Shown piece after piece: positions 1 through 64,000 of a DNA stretch of 64,000 nt. The notes under the pieces were generated by a model that saw only the letters and a program-made list of their open reading frames with translations, made no database searches and was not told the DNA's origin. Position 1 is the stretch's first letter. Each line of letters begins with the position of its first letter. The position numbers were made by a program, and so were the translations under genes. The DNA comes from Amorphochlora amoebiformis (lineage: Eukaryota > Cercozoa > Chlorarachniophyceae), in contig BAAHQB010000001.1 in the NCBI GenBank assembly GCA_054601695.1, forward strand, positions 1,488,001 to 1,552,000, read 5' to 3'.

Positions 1-23382
<23,382 letters not shown>

Positions 23383-23463
23383 TCTCGCTGTCTCTCGCTT
23401 CGCCTTCGAGACAATTGAGGAAAGCAAAAAATTTTAAAAATCGACAAAATCTCTCGATATTTG

Positions 23464-31469
<8,006 letters not shown>

Positions 31470-31567
31470 GATCTGGTCAGAAGTTAGGGTTAGGGATAAT
31501 GAGTTCGTTTGGGGTTCATCTTAGATTATAAGCGTGTAAGTGTGGATGATGTAAATATAAAGATATG

Positions 31568-31609
<42 letters not shown>

Positions 31610-31659
31610 TTACATACACACACACACATATATATATATACATACACATACATACATAT

Positions 31660-31705
<46 letters not shown>

Positions 31706-31799
31706 CACATATATATATATACATATATACATACCTTTTTCCCAATGGGACACACATATCGACAAGGAATCCTGAAGGACTTAGGGTCAGTGTTATGGG

Positions 31800-32185
31800 G
31801 TTGATGGAGCCAAACCTTAAACTTATCTAACCCCTAACCCTAACCCTTCAAACTCAAACTCTACCCTAACCCTAACCGTGCAACCCTAAAAAGTACAACC
31901 CTAAATCTAACCGTTACGCTTATAACCTTAATTCTAAATCCTGTAACCCAAATGCATCTGACCTTACCCTAACCTCACAACTTAACCTCAATCTTACGAC
32001 CCTAATATTTACACTTACAACCCTAGCCCCAACGCTTGTAACCCTAACCCTAACGCCTGTAGTCCTCACCCTTAATGCCCATGACCTTAACCCCCTAATA
32101 GTTAAAACCGTGACCTCCTAACACTAACCTTAACATTTTCGCCCTAACGCTAACCTTTCTACCCTAAGTTAGCCTTAATCTAACG
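31800..32185 (+). repeat. Higher-order telomere-like array
   Basis: CCCTAA-type motifs are spaced by TTGTA or CTTACA words, giving a loose 22-30 bp unit of the form TGTAACCCTAACCCTAACGC. It fills the gap between gene B (start 31469) and gene C (stop 32215). Confidence 0.8.
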
Positions 32186-32214
32186 CAAGTTTGAAATTAT
32201 GTTTTGGTTGGATA

Positions 32215-39478
<7,264 letters not shown>

Positions 39479-39506
39479 ATGTATGTGTGTGTATAATGTA
39501 TGTATG

Positions 39507-39622
<116 letters not shown>

Positions 39623-39631
39623 TATAGATAA

Positions 39632-39680
<49 letters not shown>

Positions 39681-39768
39681 GTTTATGTGTGTGTATATTA
39701 TACATACATATCTACGAATATATTTATGTATGTATACATAAACATATATATATATGTGTGTGTGTGTG

Positions 39769-39837
<69 letters not shown>

Positions 39838-39843
<6 letters not shown>

Positions 39844-39932
39844 ATTATTATTATTATTATTACATATATATTATATATAAAATACATATTATGTATGAAA
39901 TATACAATAGACACATACAGACATATATATAT

Positions 39933-39996
<64 letters not shown>

Positions 39997-40095
39997 GTAT
40001 ATATGTATATAAACTTTATTTTTATTACTTTTAATATTAGTATTATCATTATTATTATTGTTATTAGTATTATTATTATTGCTATTAGTATCATT
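39838..40095. repeat. (ATT)n tracts
   Basis: Pure (TTA)n at 39838-39862 and interrupted (ATT)n at 40015-40095, with (TA)n and (TG)n between. No gene seen. Confidence 0.9.
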
Positions 40096-40128
40096 ATATG
40101 TATATAATATATATATATATATACACAC

Positions 40129-40264
<136 letters not shown>

Positions 40265-40329
40265 TGTGTGTGCATATGTAATATGTATACATATATGTTG
40301 TGTATACTCATATATGTATTATATAAATA

Positions 40330-40418
<89 letters not shown>

Positions 40419-40424
40419 GATATG

Positions 40425-40745
40425 CCCAGTTCAACCAACCCAAACCCAACTCCAAACCCTTACCCCAGATCCGGCAACCCAACCCCTCTTCAAATTCATC
40501 CCACTTCCAATTCTCAACCCAACCCTCAACCATCAACCAATCCAAACGACACAAACCATAAAACACACAACGCTCCTTCCGAAGCCAAAGGATAATGAAA
40601 AAAACAGAGAACGAAATCGAGAAACCAAAGACGCCAACAAGACAAAAGGACGGGACACCCGCACAAGCAGTTGAACCCTGGACAGAGCTCGCAGCCCTTT
40701 CGTTTAGCACTGACTTGTATGCCCGGTGTGGCCAGTCGCCCACCC
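40425..40745 (-). other. Unassigned island with tRNA-like segment
   Basis: On plus this begins with CCAACCCAAACCC-type low-complexity sequence, possibly a diverged telomere repeat. On minus, 40660-40745 contains GGGTTCAACTGC, which resembles a box B, about 45 bases after a GTGCTAAACG word, and is followed by a T-run (TTTTTTT near 40592-40600) that could end Pol III transcription. No clear match to the other SINE-like family. A 74-residue plus-strand frame from 40595 overlaps it. I do not assign a function. Confidence 0.3.
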
Positions 40746-40985
40746 TTTGTGAGTTATTTAGTCATTTCTATATTATTATAATTAACGGTATTATATTTTT
40801 GGCTCAACCAGCACATTAAAGCTCGTTATACTCTTATCCAGATGTCTGTTAAGTATTATTATGAGTTGTACTTTTATTCATCTTAAGCGTTCTGATCTTT
40901 TATTAATGGGTCTTTTACAGGGTATCTAATATATCAAGAAATCACGGTTAGAGCCTTAGAAGTCGGCATGATTAGAAAGCCTTAA

Positions 40986-41171
40986 ATGGAAAGGGAAAGA
41001 ATTCAAAGAAGGGAGATGAATGCAGGAGAGATGAGTGAAGGGGAGAGAAGGGAAAAGGGGAGCGAGAATAGGAAATTAATGGAGGAGAGGGAAAAGTTGG
41101 CGAGGGAGAACTTGAAGAGGAAAAATTTGGAGAGAGAGGAAGGCAAGGATAGGGGAGATAGGGAGAAGGAT

Positions 41172-41219
<48 letters not shown>

Positions 41220-41477
41220 AGAGAAAGGAGGAAATGGGGGAGGATTTTAGAGTGTTTCGGGAAGTGCGATTCTGGGCGTCGTGCAGGATGCTCATGTGAT
41301 ATTATGCACACACTCCTACATATACGCATACAAATTGCATACATGTACATGTATACATGCACATATCATATCATGCTACTTGCTTCAGAAACCCACACGG
41401 GCTGCAAGTTTCGACTCCTGTCGTCAAGTGCTCCACCGCTCCAAATACCAATTAAGAACCTCCCAAAGGCCTTCTAA
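40986..41477 (+). CDS. Hypothetical charged ORF over (GA)n repeat
   Basis: An ATG-initiated frame of 163 codons. Residues 1-85 are almost all Glu, Arg and Lys with a few Leu, so a coiled coil is possible. Residues 86-163 look like unselected sequence (YMYMYTCTYH). The first part coincides with a (GA)n tract, which stays open by composition. Splice sites were not found. It may be a repeat artefact; kept at low confidence because the GA tract is interrupted by varied codons (Met, Asn, Leu, Ala). Confidence 0.2.
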
Positions 41478-41489
41478 TTTTTGACGCGC

Positions 41490-41513
41490 ATCAACGTCGA
41501 TATCAACGTCGAT
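41490..41513 (+). promoter_or_regulatory. Tandem 12-bp element upstream of gene D
   Basis: ATCAACGTCGAT occurs twice back to back (41490-41501, 41502-41513), about 320 bp before the proposed start of gene D. A regulatory role is a guess from position and repetition. Confidence 0.25.
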
Positions 41514-41835
41514 TTGTCACGGACATATATTCCCGGAATGGCGCCATCGACCAACCCATTCATTCAAGTTTCCGATCTTTCTGAACAGGATTAGGTGATT
41601 TCATGCAAACCAACAATTTCCAGCCGAAGTTTTAAATCCTTTCATGCGAACTTTTAAATTAAGGCTTTGAGCGAAGTTGAGCCGAGGAATAAACGGAATT
41701 TCGCGGCAGCACATAGAAACCATGAAACGGTCGTGACATGGGCGTGACATGAGTGTGACAAAATACAACACGTGCCAACACAAAAAAGCGACAACCATTT
41801 TTAGACCTAATTATCCGGTCCCATCTTCCGCAACC

Positions 41836-43189
41836 ATGGCCAAGGTAATCGCCATATCTTCCCGAGTCCCATGTCCCGGGGTAGCATGAATTATGTGCCA
41901 CCGAAACAGCTTAGAGATGAAGCTTGAATTTCCCGGCGTGAATTTCCAGCTTTTTCGTACTTTTTGAGAAGGGATTGAATGAGAATCAAAGCTCTGAGTT
42001 TTGGTTTGAAATAAATACCTCAGAAATACCTTCGTGTGAACCTCCGTGTCCCCGGCTGGGCCCAGGGCGGCCAGATGATTGAGGTTAGATGTGCAGAAAT
42101 GGAGATGCAAGCTTTGGTCTGAATTGTTCGCATGAAAAACAGGCCAGCGCTGCCGGAAAGAAGTTTGCAGTCCAGATTCCTGCCGGGCTCCAGCCCGGTC
42201 AGTACTTCACTGTCCGTGTCCCCACCGGAGGAGGTAATCGTAAAAATTCTGGGAAGTAACATACTTGGTTATCACTAGGGTTTATAGTTGAGGCTTACCA
42301 CCGGGTTGTCGCAGATACTTTAGCTGATATCCTTGCTGAATATTAAGGCGCCGAAATGAAGCATAGCATCGCTCCCCCTGAGATCCAGTTCAACCTCGAG
42401 CCCAATATCGTTATTGGAAATGATAAGTACTACAAGGAGGTCAAGAGCTGTGGCGAATGGTGCGATGTTTCCCAGATATGCTGCCCCTACGTCCGCTTCG
42501 CGGGGAAGAACGACGAGCTCGTCTACCACCACCAGTGCTGCTGCTTGCCATGCTGCTGCAACTTTTCCGTTAAAAAGAAGTCTGAGTCCAAGGAGCACGA
42601 CCTTGGAACTATCGCTCTCGCAGGGTGTTGCGACCAACCGCTCATGGCTGTCCTCTGCCCCTGCTGCTACGTCGGGCCCCTCATGCAGGCTAAGTTCCAG
42701 GCTCCCGATGGTAATACCAAATACCTTCTGAAGTCTGAGGTCAAGTGCTGCCAGTACTGCTGCATCTTCCTCGCGCTCTGTTCCCCATGCTACCGCACCT
42801 TCCGCTTCTGTTGCACTGACCACCAGTACACGACTTACGAACAGAACCTCTACGGCCCCAACCTCTCTGATAACGACCCGGTTGCGAAAGTCATCTATAC
42901 CGAGCGCATGATTTGCCCATGCATCCCGGACGAACGTGTCCAGATGCGTATTGAGCCAAATGCCGACAAGGGCGAGATCCCGATAGACGACCTAGTTTTA
43001 CTGTCTATCTTCCCCACCCTTATCTCTGGCTACGTCACTATGGAGTTCCTTTGCCCGATCATTCCGATGCTTGGATCCCTGCCTCAGCCCAGCGGCATCT
43101 CTGTGGTCGACGACGCCAACAACATTCAGTTTGCGCACATGAACGTTAAGGACGCCCTCGCTACCCGACAGGAGAACGACATGGCCTAG
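41836..43189 (+). CDS. Gene D: cysteine-rich, scramblase-like membrane-associated protein
   Basis: This is the only gene with a long open exon. Exon 5 (42348-43189) ends at TAG. It is preceded in phase by 42143-42233 (FAVQIPAGLQPGQYFTVRV) and 42024-42083 (KYLRVNLRVPGWAQGGQMIE). A likely start exon is 41836-41844 (MAK in a good start context, then GTAATC), with a possible 41923-41937 between. The main exon has Cys clusters (CCCLPCCC, LCPCC, VKCCQYCC, CSPCYRTFRFCC), an AGCCDQPLMAVLCPCC core and a hydrophobic C-terminal part. Clusters of this kind are palmitoylated in phospholipid scramblases, and order and spacing are reminiscent of that family. The upstream exons carry a Pro-Gly-Gln beta-like motif found twice. 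Family membership is tentative. Codon use is rich in G/C third bases, unlike the neighbours. Confidence 0.8.
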
Positions 43190-43216
43190 AGTAAAGTGTG
43201 CCAATGTGTATTTACT

Positions 43217-43272
43217 GTACAAGAATGCTACTGTGTAATAACTTGTACAAGAATGCTACTGTGTAATTACTT
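43217..43272 (+). repeat. 28-bp tandem duplication in gene D 3' flank
   Basis: GTACAAGAATGCTACTGTG plus nine more bases, present twice in direct contact, starting 27 bp after the stop codon. Probably in the 3' untranslated region. Confidence 0.9.
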
Positions 43273-43323
43273 GAAGATGAATGTATAATATTATATAAAT
43301 ATAATATATATATATATATATAT

Positions 43324-43354
<31 letters not shown>

Positions 43355-43736
43355 CTAATCATATGCGTTTGCTGTAACAACTAATGTATAAAGTAGGTCG
43401 TGCGCCTACGATCATCCAGGTGCGGGGACTGGAAAGTTCGGATACCTTAAGTTAGCCTGGAGTAAACTAAAAATAGTAAGTATGGAGAGCAACTACATGG
43501 AAAAAGTCTAGAAACCGTCATGTATGCCGCGGGTTGGCGGCCTGTCTGAGGAACGTCGTCGCGGGACTCATGCCTAGAATTTAACAGCCTGCTGGCACTT
43601 GCGGACATGTGTCTAGTGTGTTGTAATGATTTTTGGATCATAAATTTACTTATCTTATAATATGATTTCCGTGTGGTTTCTCTGCATCTAGTTAGCAAAT
43701 CTAGACAATTAGCTAGATAAGCCTAGATTACACCCA

Positions 43737-43774
<38 letters not shown>

Positions 43775-43942
43775 TATATATATATATTATATTATATATC
43801 TTACGTATATATACTAGATATATATATATATATATAACACGTATTGTCACATTATTGTCACAATATTCGCTTGGTAAGTTAATAGTATCTACTATCTGGA
43901 CTTGGAGTATAATCTTCTAGCGTGCACACATTTAATATATCT

Positions 43943-43996
<54 letters not shown>

Positions 43997-44211
43997 AGAT
44001 ATATATATATATATAAATATATAAATATGTATCTGTATAAATCATGATATTACCGAGATACATATATTTTAGTATATATTTTAGTATCTAGTATTATCTT
44101 TATATATGTACTCGTTTTCTTGATTTTCTAGATCCGTATTAAATAACATAAGTTATATATAATATATATATATATATTATATGTATATATATATATATAT
44201 ATGTGTGTGTG

Positions 44212-44260
<49 letters not shown>
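43273..44260. other. Gap between genes D and E
   Basis: 43380-43740 is unique sequence with no supported exon. 43740-44260 is (TA)n with many CTAG/ATATCTAGATAT palindromes. Nothing else seen. Confidence 0.5.
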
Positions 44261-44263
<3 letters not shown>

Positions 44264-44432
44264 GGTTTGTATATACTATCACACTGGATCAATACATGTC
44301 CTATGGCAACCATGAGTCACGTGTTATACGTTTAGTATGTACGTAGGATATACCTCTACCGTAATACATATATAAATATATAAATATACAAAAACAATAC
44401 ATATATATATATATATATATAATAATAATAAC

Positions 44433-48089
<3,657 letters not shown>

Positions 48090-48096
48090 ACCCCTT

Positions 48097-48188
<92 letters not shown>

Positions 48189-48274
48189 TTACGTATTATG
48201 TATGTCAAATGTGTAAAAAACACTATATATATATATATAATATATTGTGTGTGTGTATGTGCATATAAGTATAT

Positions 48275-48312
<38 letters not shown>

Positions 48313-48329
48313 CATATTATATATATTAC

Positions 48330-48377
<48 letters not shown>

Positions 48378-48449
48378 TATACATACATATAATCGGACAT
48401 ATAACCGGCCGCACATACTCAACAACACTATCACCCCTTACCTATCACC

Positions 48450-48520
48450 CCCTTACCTGGCCCTAACCCTAACCCAACCTTAACCCTACCCTAACCCTAA
48501 CCATAACCCTAACCCTGAAC

Positions 48521-48533
<13 letters not shown>
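48450..48533 (+). repeat. Telomere-like run, CCCTAA on plus
   Basis: About ten CCCTAA-type units between the gene E start and the first supported exon of gene F. Confidence 0.85.
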
Positions 48534-52343
<3,810 letters not shown>

Positions 52344-52504
52344 CTGGTAAATATTATATAAAAAAACGTAGATATGTATAATTATATATATATATATATA
52401 TGTGTGTGTGTTTTTGTGTGTGTGTGCGTTTCTGTGTTTTTGTGTTTGTGTGCGTTTGTGTGTGTTTGTGTATGCGTGTACGTGTACACATATCACGTAC
52501 GTAC

Positions 52505-52572
<68 letters not shown>

Positions 52573-52901
52573 GTATTATATATATACATATATGTAAATA
52601 TATATATATATAGAGAGAGAGAGAGGGTCAGAACTGGGTTTTAGTCAGGCCGTCAGGGTGAAGGTTATGAGCTAGGGTAATATATAGAATTTGAGTCCGT
52701 TAAACGTACATACATATACTGATCACCTCTTAATCTCCAGCTTACGACGGTCATGAAACTTGGGGTTAGGATTAAGGTTTAGTGCAAGGCATATGCGTAT
52801 TTATATTTTTAGAACTTCAGTACGTGCGTTCCAATAAATGCATAGCGTACAAGCATGAGCGCGCTTATGAATCAAGACTAGGGTTGGGTTAGTTTTTGTA
52901 C

Positions 52902-63637
<10,736 letters not shown>

Positions 63638-64000
63638 GGTTAATGCAGAAGGATGTTCCTGGGGGATCTGATGTCAAGGACGTTCGTAGTGCGAGTCGGT
63701 CGCGGAGCGAAGGGGCAGTCGCGGCGATGTGTCGGTGGTTTGAGGTGCTCTTCGCGATTATCACGCGCCTTTTTCTCGGAGGAAATGTTTTCATTCATTT
63801 TTTCCGTATTGGTGTGTATTTTTCGGCGATTCTGCAAGAAAATATGACAGTTTCAAAAGTATTTAGAATTAATTTGGGCTATTTCACCAAGTAATTTCTC
63901 AATTTGAAACGGGATTGAAGATTTCATGCCTAATATCTCGGCCACACGTCCTTGCCATCATGCACGAGCTCACGATTACAAGGGGCAAGTGAAAGGTATC
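63638..64000. promoter_or_regulatory. Upstream region of gene G
   Basis: Unique sequence without microsatellites, moderately GC-rich at 63660-63780. It should hold the promoter and 5' leader of gene G. A plus-strand 83-residue frame (63643-63894) overlaps it, but has no recognisable domain. No TATA or other core element could be assigned. Confidence 0.4.

Noticed and set aside
43395-43450. Resemblance of GCCTACGATCATCCAGG to the 5' end of 5S rRNA
   Set aside because: Only about 17 bases agree and the following 100 bases do not match the 5S fold or its internal promoter.
63643-63894. Plus-strand 83-residue ORF upstream of gene G
   Set aside because: It overlaps the transporter start region, has no recognisable domain and no supporting context; kept only as a note.

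Overview
The window is nuclear DNA of a microbial eukaryote. Evidence: spliceosomal introns with GT-AG boundaries, tRNA-derived SINE-like elements, and telomere-type TTAGGG/CCCTAA motifs scattered inside genes. The species cannot be named from this sequence. Most of the bases are compound microsatellites ((TA)n with (CA)n/(TG)n edges, (GA)n, (ATT)n) and degenerate telomere-like repeats. Nearly all long open frames in the window are translations of (TA)n and are not genes.

Reading the short unique islands between the TA blocks by hand gives a different picture. They are exons, mostly 20-100 nt, bounded by GT and AG. Many join in phase into known protein families. Six inferred genes lie head to tail on the minus strand; one compact gene lies on the plus strand. 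From left to right: gene A (about 1-23382, minus), an ankyrin-repeat protein of at least 55 exons that runs off the left edge; gene B (23464-31469, minus), an ankyrin protein with an Arg/Glu-rich tail; gene C (32215 to about 39400, minus), fragmentary ankyrin-like exons; gene D (41836-43189, plus), a cysteine-rich, scramblase-like protein with one long exon; gene E (about 44.4-48.09 kb, minus), a coiled-coil protein; gene F (about 48.52-52.34 kb, minus), ankyrin-like exons; gene G (about 52.9-63637, minus), an Amt-type ammonium transporter spread over about 25 exons.

The striking feature is where the introns come from. The C-rich strand of the telomere-like repeat usually coincides with the coding strand. 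Its motif supplies the splice sites: donors read GTAACC and acceptors read CCCTAG or CCCCAG exactly at exon edges. Introns consist of such repeat plus a (TA)n core. Several introns also hold tandem, decaying copies of neighbouring ankyrin exons, and others hold a SINE-like family with RNA polymerase III A and B boxes. This looks like a genome whose introns are built from telomere-like repeat and TA microsatellite. Gene models here are inferences from splice motifs, phase and family consensus; no transcript evidence was available.

Genes A, B, C and F probably encode interaction scaffolds. Gene G would import ammonium across a membrane. Gene D is probably a membrane-associated palmitoylated protein. 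No operon-like logic links them beyond shared orientation.
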